NCBI GenBank assembly: GCA_028456385.1
Contig: JALNQF010000402.1
Location: 1 to 35,001 of the forward strand
From: Ophiosphaerella korrae
Lineage: Eukaryota; Ascomycota; Dothideomycetes; Pleosporales; Phaeosphaeriaceae
Length of the DNA: 35,001 bases
Direction: 5' to 3'
Below are positions 1-11,109 of the stretch, piece by piece. Position numbers and translations under genes: made by a program. The first letter of the stretch is position 1. Each line of letters opens with the position of its first letter. The notes beneath the pieces were generated by a model. That model did no database searches and was not told the DNA's origin. It saw only the letters and a program-made list of their open reading frames with translations.

Positions 1-299
1 ATAGATCTAAAGTATCTAGTATACTTTAAAGTATTATAGATATTATACCTAGATAAGAATTATATTATATATAGGAACCTTAAAGTAAATAACAATATAT
101 AGCTTATAAGAAGAAGAGGCTATAACTATATAAGAGTAATTATAGTAGAAGATATCTAAGGATAGAAAATAATCTTAGAAGATAGATACTTAGTAGTAAG
201 GCCTAGATCTAAATTAACTAAGAAATGCGTTTAAGGAAGACTATAGTACAAATATATAAATAATAAATATCTAAAATACAAAGAATATAAACTTAAAAT

Positions 300-3200
300 A
301 GGGCTATAGCTCTAAAAAAACAGATAGTTTAACAAATTACTAAAGTAAAAAAAACTAGAAAGTATAGGAGGCCTATATATTATAAAAATAAGTATATACT
401 AAGGAAAGAAAGTATAATTAATAATTAATAGTAGAGCTACAAGAAACTTTATATTAAAGAAGTTTATAGAAATATAAGGAATAAGATATATAATAAAGAA
501 ATACTCTTAATAACTAAGTATAATTAAAGGAAAACTATTCTAAGAACCTATATAGTTCGAGACAGTACCTTTAATACTAAGGTTAAAAAGACTAGAGATT
601 AAAAATATAGTTATAGATATAACAATAATTAATAATAAACAAGATATAATACTAAGAATACTATAGTTATAAATAACTAACCTATATATTAATTAGAGAA
701 TAGGACAAATTAGATACTATAAAAAAGATATACTAAAAGCTAATATAAGTATATATAAAGGAGAATTCCCTAAAGAATATAAGAAATAGGAAAAACAGCT
801 TATTAAGCTAGAAGACTACTTTCTAGAGTATTAACTATAGGACTTAGTAATAGAACTAGAAGAAGGTAAAAATACAAGATAGAGCCTAGTCTACTAAAAA
901 ATAGAAGAAGAATCTAAAATTAAATAAACGTTTATTTAAAACGTAATAAAGAAAAGATAGATAAGAGAATCTAAATCCTTAGTAGCGCATAGACTAATAT
1001 TTGTAGATAAAAAGGGAATAAGTAATAAGAGACCTTACGTAGATTTTAGGAAAACTAATATAATTACTAATAAGAACTAATACCTACTACTACAAATAGA
1101 TAGAATATAAGATAGATTATAAAGAGTAAAAATCTTTATAAAACTAGATATCTAAAACGCCTACTATTAGATTAGAATTAAAAAGAGAGATAAGTAGAAA
1201 ATAGCGTTTAGAATATAGTATAAACTATACAAATACCTAGTTATACTATTTAGCTTAATAAACGTACTAGTAGTATTCTAAGAGAGAATTAATATAGTAC
1301 TAAGAGAGTACTTAGATATATTTATATTTATATACCTAGATAATATCCTTATATTCTTAGAAATAAAAGAAGAATATATATAATACGTATATAAGGTACT
1401 AGAGAAACTAGTAGAAAATAAACTATTTCTTAAAATAAGAAAATACAAGTTCTATACAAAGAAAATAGATTTCTTTAGATTTATTATTAAACTAGGAAAG
1501 ATAAGGATTAACCTAGAAAAGATTAGATTAATTAATAAATAGCTAACTCTAAAGAACCTAAAAGAGGTACAATAATTTTATAGGCTAGCTAACTTTTATA
1601 AGAAGTTAATAATAAGATAGTCTAAAAATATAAAACTAATAATAAGACTAATAAAAAAAGATACGCTATTTAAATAGATAAAAGAATATAATAAAGTATT
1701 TAAAAAGATTAAAAGAAAGTTTATAGAAAACTTAGTTATTAGAATATATAACCTAGACCTACTAGTAATAGTAAAAATAGATATATCTAACTTAGTCTAT
1801 AGAATAGTACTAATATAGGAAGACCTAGAGACTAATAAAGAATACTTAGTTAAATACTTCTCTAAGAAGATAAAAATAGTAGAACTTAATTACTTAATCT
1901 ATAATAAAGAAATACTAGCAATCTATAAAGTATTTAAATAATAGAGGGTATACCTATAAAAAGTAAAGTACTAGATAAAGGTCTATATAGACTATAAGAA
2001 TCTTATAAGATTTATAATAAATAAAGAACTATTATAACGCTATATAAGATAGTAAGAATTCTAATTAATATTTAATATAGAAATTATATATATAAAAGAG
2101 AAAGATAACTAATTTATAGATACCTTTAGTAAAAGACTAGACCTATAAAAAGAAGTAAGCGCTACTAGTATAGTTCTAGTTAAGAACGAAGATAGATACT
2201 TAGTTCTAAATATACCTAAGATAGCTATAATACTTAAAAGAATAAGTAGCGAGCTAGATAAATAGATTTAGAAAATAACGTAAGAAGTATCTAAAGAAAT
2301 AAAGAAACTAGAAATCTAAGAAAGATTTATACAAGCTTATAGAAGAATATATATTCTAAGTAAGATATAAAGAGAATTTATAAGATAATTCTACAAACTA
2401 CTAGTATATAGTTACTAAGGAATTAAAAAAATATTAGATAAACTACTACAAGACTACTATATCCTAAAGGTAAGATAACTAGTAATAAAAGTATTACAAG
2501 ATTATATAGAATATTACAAGAACAAGTATAATAGATATATACTATATAGAATATTATAACTAATAGAAATACTAGAATAACTATAGAGAGTTATTACGAT
2601 AGACTTTATTATAAAACTACCTAAGTCTAGAGACTTAATATTAGGAGTTAAATATAATAGAATTATAATAATAGTATATAAGCTTATAAAGTATATATAC
2701 TTTAAACTATATAAAGAAAAGAGTAAGATAGAAGTTACTATATATTAAGTTCTAAGAATAGTAATTAGTTAATATAGACTACTAGACAAGATTATTATAG
2801 ATAGAGATGTATAATTTATATTAAAACTATAGGGAATAATAATAGTATAATTAGGAATACAACACGCAATATCTATAGTATACTAACTACAAATAGATAG
2901 ATAATTAGAATAAATAAATTAGATAGTAGAATAGTATTTAAGATACTATCTTAACTACAATTAGAATAATTAGGTATAACTATTACTTATAGCATAACTA
3001 GTACATAATAGCGCAAAGAATATAGTAATAAGAGTATTACTCTTTTTTATAAACTATAGATTTAAGCCTAATATATACTAAATACTAAGAAATTAGATAT
3101 CTTAGTCTCTAAGAGGAGAAAACTTTACTAATAGACTTAAAGATATATATAATTAACTAAGATAGGATATAGAATTCTTACAAGATTGTATAGCTAAGTA

Positions 3201-3655
3201 CTATAATAAAAAATATAAAGAAGGACCCTAATTTAGAGAGGGAGAAAAAGTATAGTTAGTATAAAAGAATATTAAGAGTAAACGCCTAAGTTTAAAATTA
3301 GACTACGTTAAGATAAAACTATATAAAATTAAGAAAGATGTTATACTAGTTATATTTAAATTAAAACTACTAAATAAAATAAAGATATACCTAATATTTT
3401 ATATAGCCTTACTAGAACTAGTACTATAAAATATAGAACTACTAGTATATAAAGTAGATACGTATAGAGAATAAGAAGAATAAGAAGTTAAAAAAATCCT
3501 ATAGAATTAGTTTTATAATAGAAGAAACTACTATCTAGTAGAATAGATAAGTACTAATAAAAAAGGGAAACTATAAGAAAAAATATAGGAACTAGAAGAT
3601 AATCTTAATTACTCTAAGAAATTAGAAGAGTTCTAAAATTAAAACCCTCTAGAAC
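300..3655 (+). pseudogene. Gypsy-1a pol relic: protease, RT, RNase H, integrase, chromodomain
   Basis: Read with stops tolerated, one main frame carries the whole polyprotein. The protease site lies near 424-441 and reads INSRAT, expected DSGAT. The RT fingers lie near 990-1060 (KKGISNKRPYVDFRK). The RT catalytic motif is at 1333-1344 and reads YLDN, expected YLDD, followed by ILIF. RNase H starts near 1771 and runs to about 2140. The integrase zinc-binding region is near 2340-2480. The integrase core starts with TIDFI at 2596-2610 and includes the relic INQIVE near 2915. A chromodomain-like stretch lies near 3440-3640 (YYLVE, then ELEDNLNYS). The losses (Asp to Asn, Gly to Arg, Gln/Trp to stop) are all G-to-A or C-to-T changes. 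A working protein is impossible; its ancestor copied and integrated element DNA. Confidence 0.9.
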
Positions 3656-4302
3656 GCCTAGTAGTAAACTAAAAGAACTAACATTACTAATAATAGATAA
3701 AGAAATAATAGAGACGTTTAGCGTAGGACCTACTACAGCAATATTAAACGCCTTATCTAAGTCTAGCTTAGCTTCTAGAGCTACTAACTACTTAGCTAAT
3801 TTCTTATTATTTAAAGCCTTTATCTTATAAAGATAAGAGAGACGAGCTTAATTTTCTACTAGCTTACTCTACGCAAGCTCTTAGATCTACTTATACTTAG
3901 CTTTAGCCTCTACAATTTAAGATAGTAATTTCTTTTAAGTTTAGTTAATAGCTTTCCCTATTATTATTAAGCCTAAACGCAAGAATAAGTATAATAAACT
4001 TATACTTAGAAAGAGAAATACTAAATATATTATAGGAACTACGTATATTTATATAAATATACGCTTTATAAGCTCTACTATTATTTATAGAAATAATATA
4101 AAGAAAAAACTTAAGGTTTAACTTAAAAGAAGTATAATAAGAATAAGGAAATATTTTAATACTATTACGTAATACGTAATTAGTAAAGAGGTAGTAATAA
4201 CGTATAGAAAAAATAGGTATAAGAGAGGATAAAGAACTCTATATTAATAAAGAAACTAGACTAATAACTTTAGCTCTAGGATAGAGAAACTAAGACTTAC
4301 CT
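3656..4302 (+). pseudogene. Gypsy-1a 3' tail between chromodomain and LTR, possible degenerate extra frame
   Basis: About 650 bases separate the chromodomain from the polypurine tract. One frame, out of phase with the chromodomain, can be read from about 3680 to 4230 with breaks that are only TAA/TAG. It includes the short stretches SKSSLASRATNYLANFLLFK and KRKNKYNKLILRKRNTKY, the second strongly basic. The same frame can be followed in Gypsy-1b, where two of the stops are still CAA. This hints at an ancestral extra frame, but other frames are also readable if RIP stops are forgiven, so a real 3' ORF is not proven. I recognise no domain. Confidence 0.4.
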
Positions 4303-4316
4303 AAGAGGAGAGATAG
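4303..4316 (+). other. Polypurine tract of Gypsy-1a
   Basis: Purine-rich run AAGAGGAGAGATAG directly before the LTR start. In LTR retrotransposons this tract primes plus-strand DNA synthesis. The matching run in Gypsy-1b sits in the same place next to its 3' LTR, which fixes the LTR boundary and the orientation. Confidence 0.75.
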
Positions 4317-4744
4317 TATTATAGGTATAATAGAAGAAATTAAGATAGAACTAATTAGTCTTAATTTAGGCGCTAATAAAGTATAAGATAAGTAAGGTAA
4401 TAACCTTAACTAAGAAACTATATATAACTAGGACACCTAGGTTAATCTATAATCTATAGACTCTTAGTATTAATAGATTATAGATTAGGACAATCTATAA
4501 TCTACTATTCTTAGTAACTATAGATTATAAATTATAACAAGTATATAGTTAACTAGAATATATATTATTAGGATAGTATTAGTAATTTAATCCCTTAACT
4601 ATAGAACGCTAGTATAAGATAGTTATAAAATATCTTCTACTATTTATAGTTATTATAGATCCTAATACAAGCTTTTATTATTATCTCTTAATCTACTAAC
4701 CCCTAATATAAGTACCTATAGTTAATAATAAGTAGCCTATTATA
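4317..4744 (+). repeat. 3' LTR of Gypsy-1a (428 bp)
   Basis: It aligns along its length with the reverse complement of the two 429-bp LTRs of Gypsy-1b. It starts TATTATAGG (expected TGTTATAGG) and ends CCTATTATA (expected CCCTGTTACA), with both terminal dinucleotides changed by C-to-T or G-to-A. Positions 4451-4545 hold the paired hairpins seen in all Gypsy-1 LTRs. The last 60 bases are more diverged, so the right boundary is good to a few bases. Confidence 0.88.
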
Positions 4745-5399
4745 AGTAACTTATATAAGTATATATATAGGTACTTCTAATTCTATAGTAGTAGTAGTAG
4801 CTTATTTTAATATAGATAAGCTTATAGCTATAGCTATAGCTTAAGCTAAGTAGTTACTATAATTATAGCGTTTACTATAGTAAGCTCTATATTTAGGTTA
4901 TAGTCTATTAGTACTTATAAGAGTAGCTTATCTAGTATACTACTCTATTTACTCTACTTAGGTTTATATAATAATAAGTAAGCGCTTAAGCTTTTAGTAC
5001 TATTATCTAGCTTATTATTTTAGAGTCTTTAGCTTAATTACGTTAGCGCTAGCTATTATTAGTGTATATACTACTAATAAGCTCTAACTATATTATTTAG
5101 AGCTGTAGAAGCTATAGCTACTTAAAGAGAAGTAGTTTAATAAGTAGTAGTTTAATTTAAACTCTTATCTATTAGCTACTCTAAAGCGCTTACTTCTCTA
5201 GTTAATTATAATTCCTAGGAGCTTTTAGATACTTTACTATATTAATTTCTATAATTAATATTAGTACCTATATACTAAACTCTTCTAGGTTTAGGTATTT
5301 ACTCTAGAGTTTAAAGGCTACTAAGCTTAAGTTACTCTATATAGATTCTATATAGTTTACTAGCTAAGCTTACTACTTATATAAGATCTACTCTTTATT

Positions 5400-8100
5400 C
5401 TACTAAGATAGCTAGCTAACTAGCCTAGCTTTTAGTATTATATAGAGCTCTACTCTCTAGATTTTACTCTAGGTACTTACTTTACTAGTTACTTTCTAGG
5501 ATTTAAGCTACTTTGTAGAGCTAGTTATATATATTATCTTAGGTCTTTTTTATATTACGCGCTATATCTTTATATAATACGTTAATAAGTATTTAAATTT
5601 CTAGCTTTAAAAGCTCTTAATAAGCTTTACTCTTCTTATTATAAAAGAGCTACTTATTAAACGTTACGTTATATATTATAATTACTTAATCTAATTCTAA
5701 GACCTATATCCTATATATATTAGATACTCTATATCTTACTAGATATCTAATATAGCCCTAAGAGCTTATTTTAAAGCTTCTCTTATTACGCCTAGCTACT
5801 TACTCTTTATTAAGTAGATATACGTAGTAGCTATAAGTATATACTTTACTCTAATCTAGCTAAAAGTCTACTATAGTAGCTCTTACTTACTTAAGCTAAT
5901 AGTATCTAAAGTACTATCTAAACTAGCTATTAAGTACTATATTAAGAGCTTATATATTATAAGTATAGCTTAGGCTTATATTATATAGCTACGTAGCTAC
6001 TTCTACTATCTCTAGCTAGAGCTATTTTAGTAAGTTAGTACTTATCTTTATCTTAATTGTTTTTATTATTATTTCTTAACTAGCTCTTTTAGGTCTTCTA
6101 TTTAGCTTATATATATATACTAAAGAGCTCTTAATTATAATCTCTTTTTATTTAGTTTAAATCTAGAAGCGTATCTTACTTCTTTATAAAAGTATTACTA
6201 CTTTATTATCTTACTAGATTATATATATATAGAGCTTATAGCGTGTTTATAGTAGCTTTATAAAGCTTTTAAATACTTTTATTATTTTTTAGAGAAATTT
6301 ACCTTATAATAAGTAGGTATAGAGCTTACTACTATACTTATACTTAAGTAGTATAGTCTAAACTTCTCTAAAGTAACTAGTAAGTATATTAAATAGGTTC
6401 TATACTACTTACTAGTATAGGTATAAAGCTTTCTCTCTAGGCTACTTTAAGATAACTTACTTAGCGTATACTATTAAGTAATACTTATACTTAATACGCG
6501 CTATTTTATTAATACGTACGTTTCTTATACTTATTACTAGTGCTTATAGTACTTCTAGTCTAAGATAACTAGCTCTAGTATACTAGAGCTCTTTTAAGTT
6601 ACTTCTAGGTGTTATATACTATAAGTTAAGCTACTAGTTCTAAGTTATACTTATAATAGTTAGATAAAACGTAATAAGCTTATATTTAATAAAAGTAAAG
6701 TTATATTTACGTATTAGCGTTACTAGTATAATACTTTCTACTAGCGTTTCTACTCTTAGAGTTACATTAAAACCTTAATACTATACTCTAGCTTACTATA
6801 ATTAAGCTTTAGATACTATATTAATATAAAATCCTTTAACTACTACTACTTTATAAAGTATAAGATTTTCTATATACTTACTATAAGTACTACTTAGAGT
6901 ATTCTTAAGAATTTAAGTACTTTTACTAAGTATTAGAAATACTTATATACTTACTTCTATATAGCTTATACTTTTTACTCTTATAAAGAAGCTTAGTTCT
7001 ATAAAACTTATTAAGTTAACTAAGTAGAGAGTAGCTCTATTATTAAGTATAGTACTCTTAGAGAGTAAGTAAGTATTAAAATCTAGCGTTAAGTAGGCTC
7101 TAGGTACTAGCTTAATAAGTTTACCTAAGTTAATAAGTATACCTAAGTTAATAAGTACTACGTTTAGCTAGCCTAGGTATACTAGAGCCTTTAATTTAAC
7201 TAACTCTAAGCTAGCTTTAACTAGTTCCTAAAAAGTACTAGCCTACTTTTAAGTTACTAGGGTTTTAACTACTATAAAGTATAGCTTATCTAAATAAGCC
7301 TATATTTTTACTTTTCTATTATTATCTATTTTAAATAGACTACTTATAAGCGCTACTTATATCTATCTATAATCTTATAGCTTCTAGTAGTAAGCTTAGC
7401 TATATAGGTAGTTATATTTTAAGTTAGAGCTTAATACTTATAGCTTAGATTCTCTAAATATTATAAATATACTAGCTCTTTAATTAGTAGTTTAGAGCTT
7501 ATACTCTTATAATAGAGCTAAGTAGATACTACTAATTTACTTTAGCGTAAGTACTTTTAAGCTAAGGACTAAGCTCTAGATTACTAATTAGCTTATTATC
7601 TAAGCCTAGTCTAGAGCTAGCTTTAGCGTTAACGCCTCTAGGAAATCTTATACTATAAGTTTACCTATTACCTCTATAATATTATACGCGATTATACGCT
7701 AATATAAGCGTAGCTACTTATTATACTAGAGCTCTAGTAATTAGCGCCTTTAGTAAGCCTTCTATAGATAAGCTTAGTATTAAGCTTAAATAAAATTACT
7801 AGTACTAGTATTAGATAAAGCTAGTAAGTTCTTTAGTATTTAGATAAGCTTTTATAACGTAGCTTTATTATTTATAAATAGAGTTATCTTAGCTATTACT
7901 AGATAGCTTAGATTAACTATAGCGTTTACCTAGGTACTTAGCGCTCTAAGGCGTACTATTTATAATATCTAGGTATCTTTTTTAGCTTAGTATTTATCTA
8001 TTATAAGCTTATAAGTAGCTACCTATTCTATAGATACTAGGCTTTTTAGTTTAAGTTAAATTAGTTTGTTAGTATATATATATTAAGAGCGTTATTAGCC
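5400..8100 (-). pseudogene. Copia gag-protease-integrase polyprotein relic
   Basis: On the minus strand one long frame survives if TAA/TAG are read through. At about 6470-6600 it carries the copia GAG-pre-integrase signature: RNVRINKIARIKYKYY, where the final KYKYY stands for a Lys-Cys-X-X-Cys type zinc site. At about 5650-5760 it carries a typical copia integrase C-terminal stretch, GYIRYLVRYRVSNIYRI then VTFNK; copia proteins have GYLVGY..TNIYRIW and a later DV.F.E. The distance from LTR to these motifs (about 1.8 and 2.7 kb) is normal for the family. Gag lies roughly at 6900-8100 and shows no zinc knuckle I can identify. The copy is non-functional. Confidence 0.82.
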
Positions 8101-8357
8101 TCTAAGTTAATAAGCTTCTAGATACCTAGCTTAAGTATATTATAGTAAAGTTATATAAACTATACTAGCTATTATAAGTACTTATTAAGTAGAGTAGTAC
8201 CTTTATTAAGTAGAGTAATCTTACTATAAGATATTATAAGTATTTAAGTAATAGATAAAATAAGATAAAGTAAGATAAGAGTATACTAAGCTTATAATCT
8301 CTTGCTATAGTATATAAGATAGAACTATTAAGTAATTTTTAGCGCTAGGCTTATAAC

Positions 8358-8522
8358 TATTATAAGATATAAGCTTAAAAATAAGTAAAAGATAATTATT
8401 AATTAAAGAGCTATCTAAGCTAAGCTACTTATATATAGTAGAGTAGCTTAAATAACTTATATAGCTTACTTACTACTATAGACTTACTTAAATTATATAG
8501 AGTAGAGCTCTAACTTATAATA
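8358..8522 (-). repeat. 5' LTR of the copia element (165 bp)
   Basis: This 165-bp stretch matches 16294-16458 closely and in the same orientation. On the minus strand it starts TATTATAAGTTAGAGCTC and ends TATATCTTATAATA, consistent with mutated TGTTA...TAACA ends. Sequence outside the matching block differs completely between the two copies, which sets the boundaries. Copia internal sequence continues only on the left side, so this is the 5' LTR of a minus-strand element. Confidence 0.82.
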
Positions 8523-8981
8523 ATTTAAGCTTTTATACTAAGATTTAAACTAATTATAGATAATAAGTTTATACTAGTAATAGTAAGTCTTATTTATACT
8601 ATTCTTATACTTACTTACTTAACTATCTAAATACTAGCTCTATTAGTACTAGTTTATCTAATACTTTTTTAAGTTACTTTGTAGTATTAAGTAAAGCTTA
8701 CTTTTTCTTTTATTTAATTATAAAATCTTTAGCTTTTAGCTCTAAATTTTCTAAGATATTTATTAGTTTTTACTAGCTTTACTAATAAAATTCTACTACT
8801 TTTACTTTTAGAGTATAGCTTTTAAACTTTATACTATCTAGGTTAGTAAGTTAGTACTATTTAGAAGAGTATAACTAAATAACTTAATAAAAGCTTTTTT
8901 ACTATAATTAGAGTTTTTATTATTTAGATTTATTCTAGTTACTAAATAAGTTTTAAATAAGTACTAATATTTTTTTAACTA
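8523..8981 (-). other. Gypsy-B 3' segment beyond the Tc1/mariner insertion
   Basis: About 460 bases between the copia LTR and the left TIR of the Tc1/mariner element. On the minus strand it can be read as a Lys/Gln-rich frame (for example ELKAKDFIIKQKKKQ near 8720), which would suit the C-terminal tail of a gypsy pol. No domain is recognisable. Continuity with 11104 onward follows from the Tc1 target site: TA at 8980-8981 and TA at 11104-11105. Confidence 0.45.
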
Positions 8982-9088
8982 TAGTAGGGTAATATAGAAA
9001 AAAGTATAAAAAAACGTTATAGATTTAAAATAGCTATAACTCTACGAATATATTAGTTAAAAATATAACTAAAAAAAAAATATTAAAG
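8982..9088 (+). repeat. Left terminal inverted repeat of the Tc1/mariner element
   Basis: About 105 bases that match the reverse complement of 10998-11103 with scattered differences and almost no gaps. Transposase binds such ends. Confidence 0.85.
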
Positions 9089-9729
9089 TGAATATATAGA
9101 ACTATAATATAGCTAACTATAACTTTTAATTACTAATCGAAATTAAGCTAAAATTTAAAGTGTTTAGAGAACTTTTTTTAATACTAAATTTAACTTAATA
9201 GAACTTTTTAAATTAGTTATAAAAATCCTTTATATTCTAACTATCTCTTATATAGTTAGACTAGATTACGTAACTTAATTTTAAGCTAAGGTTTCTTAAC
9301 TAAGTTTTTAGTAAAAGAAAGAAGAAAAAAATACCTATATTAGTACGTAACCTATTATTATATAATATATTACTAATCTACTAGTTTATTAATATAAAAA
9401 TACTTCTATTATAGTTTTTACTTTATCTTTTTTATATTCTTTAATATAACCTTAAATCTTTTTAAGTTTAAATTAGAAGTTAACTTTCTTTATAAAGCTT
9501 AAATATCTTTATCTACTATTTTTACTATTTTAAATAAAGATTATAAGTTTATTAGAAATACTATTAACTAAATAAATAAAAAACGTAATAATACTCTTAC
9601 TATTAGCTAAGTAAAAGATAAACGTATTATAAAGTTAAATTTAAGAGCTAAAAAGTAATTAAATAAAGACTTAGAAAGAAGTTTTAAGAAAACTAATAAG
9701 AGATTTATATTTAAAAATAATATTAAAGT

Positions 9730-10625
9730 CTCTATTAAGAGCTTATAACGTTTTATTAAAGAAGAAGGCTATATAATAAATATTACTAATAAAAAACCTA
9801 TAATTAATAAAAAAAAAGCTATTAAAAGAGTTAGCTTTTATAAAGAGTAGCTAAGAAGGCTAAAAAATAAAGAATTTAGTTTAAAGAAAATAATATATTT
9901 AGATAAAACTAGTATAGAGTCTAGAAAAAGAGCTAAGTCTAAATATTATTAAAAAAAAGGGTAAAAAAGAGGTTAGAAAAGCTCGAATTTCTATAACTAA
10001 TAGAAGTAAGTTTAACTAAAATCCTAATAGACTAACATACACTATTTTATATATATTATTATTATAGGATTTTTATTTTTTAATAACTATTATACTAACT
10101 ACTTTTTTAGTAAAAAGACTAAAGATCTAAGTTTAGAGATCTATTTAGATAAGATAAAGATCTAACCTAGAGTTTATTTAGGACCTAATTAATAATAAAA
10201 CTCTAAACATATCTTACTATATCTATAATATCCTTAATAAGCACGTTAAAAAGTCTATTAAACTTAGTAAATTAACTATCTTTTTTTTACTTTTTTTTTA
10301 TTATTACTTAAAGTCTATTTATTATATACTATATATAATATTTTAAAATTTTAACTAGTATATTAGGATATAGTTATCTATAAGATAATAGTAAAATCTA
10401 TAAAGCTTTAACTATTATTAATTAGTTTAAGAAAAATAAAGTAAAACTCTTTTTTTATCTTCTTTATAGTCTAGATCTAAACTTTATTAAAAATATATAG
10501 AGTTTACTTAAAGATTATCTAATTAAAAGATTTAAAAGAAATTATCTTATAAGAACTACTTCTTTAGAAGTAAAGACTTTTAAAAAAGCTATAAAAAAAG
10601 AGTAAGCTCTTATACTATAATAGGC
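9730..10625 (+). pseudogene. Tc1/mariner-type DDE transposase relic
   Basis: The frame around 9780-9990 reads KKPIINKKKAIKRVSFYKE, then IIYLDKTSIESRKRAKSKYY. The first catalytic Asp is in YLDKTSI at about 9902-9904 (family form YLDETGI). The C-terminal catalytic block at 10447-10560 reads YSLDLNFIKNIWSLLKDYL, with a TAG at the Trp position; the family form is YSPDLNPIENxW, so Pro-to-Leu/Phe and Glu-to-Lys changes are visible. A piece near 10200 (NSKHI) probably belongs to the second Asp block. Reading requires crossing stops and at least one frame change. The N-terminal helix-turn-helix part (about 9480-9720) is not clearly readable. The protein once cut and pasted the element; this copy cannot. 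Confidence 0.85.
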
Positions 10626-10997
10626 TATAGATAACTATATATTATCTCTTCTAAAGTAATAGTAAGTAGTTATAGACGCTAAAGGTTATCTTACTAAGTA
10701 CTAATAGTTAGAGGTTATAGCTATTAAATATACGTTTTTATTAAAAGTTTAATTTTATACCTTTTACTAAATACCTACTCTTTAAATAATTAGAATTACT
10801 AATAACTATAAGAAATTAATAATCTTATATATATCTAACTTATATTAAAAAATCTTAAAAAAAGATACTAAAAATAAAAAATAATTAAGCTCTAAAGTTA
10901 GTAAAAAAAGAAGTCCTCTAAATACTTTAAATCCTAGCTCGATTTTATTTAGTAATTAAAAATCGTAGTAAACTATTTTAAACTATTTAATATTTTC

Positions 10998-11103
10998 TTT
11001 AATATTCTTTTTTAGTTATATTTTTAACTAATATATTAGTAGAATTATTTTAAATTAAAAACTATAACTTTTTTCTATACTTTTTTTTTATATTACCTTA
11101 CTA
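10998..11103 (-). repeat. Right terminal inverted repeat of the Tc1/mariner element
   Basis: Inverted partner of 8982-9088. It ends TATTACCTTACTA directly before a TA dinucleotide, the second copy of the target duplication. Confidence 0.85.
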
Positions 11104-11109
11104 TATATC

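Larger units (their letters stand above)
1..4744 (+). mobile_element. Gypsy-1a: Ty3/gypsy LTR retrotransposon, 5'-truncated by window edge, RIP-degenerate
   Basis: This is the 3' two thirds of a Ty3/gypsy element. Its sequence matches, on the opposite strand, the complete copy at 26959-33984; base 1 here corresponds to about 31690 there. The domain order on the + strand is aspartic protease, reverse transcriptase, RNase H, integrase, chromodomain, 3' tail, polypurine tract and LTR, which is the Ty3/gypsy (chromovirus-like) order. Every domain is crossed by in-frame TAA/TAG, so the copy is dead. The 5' LTR and gag must lie left of the window. The element ends at 4744, inside copia-derived sequence, so it appears to have inserted into the copia element to its right. 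Confidence 0.93.
4745..8522 (-). mobile_element. Ty1/copia retrotransposon, 5' part only (LTR, gag, protease, integrase)
   Basis: The minus strand reads, from right to left, a 165-bp LTR, a gag-like region, a GAG-pre-integrase/zinc region and the C-terminal part of integrase. Then the element stops at the Gypsy-1a LTR. RT and RNase H are missing and should lie left of the window if Gypsy-1a inserted into this copy. After the LTR the leader begins GTTATAAGCC on the minus strand, a plausible primer-binding region but too mutated to assign a tRNA. C and G are somewhat more frequent here (many GCT, AGC, ACG) than in Gypsy-B and Gypsy-C. Confidence 0.85.
8982..11103 (+). mobile_element. Tc1/mariner-like DNA transposon (2122 bp) with about 105-bp TIRs and TA target duplication
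   Basis: The two ends are inverted copies. The left end starts TAGTAGGGTAATATAG and the reverse complement of the right end starts TAGTAAGGTAATATA. The match runs about 105 bases, through a shared stretch ATATATTAGTTAAAAATATA. The ancestral end was probably CAGTAGGG. TA flanks both sides (8980-8981 and 11104-11105), as required for Tc1/mariner. The interior encodes a DDE-type transposase relic on the + strand. The element sits inside Gypsy-B and is therefore younger than it. Confidence 0.9.
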
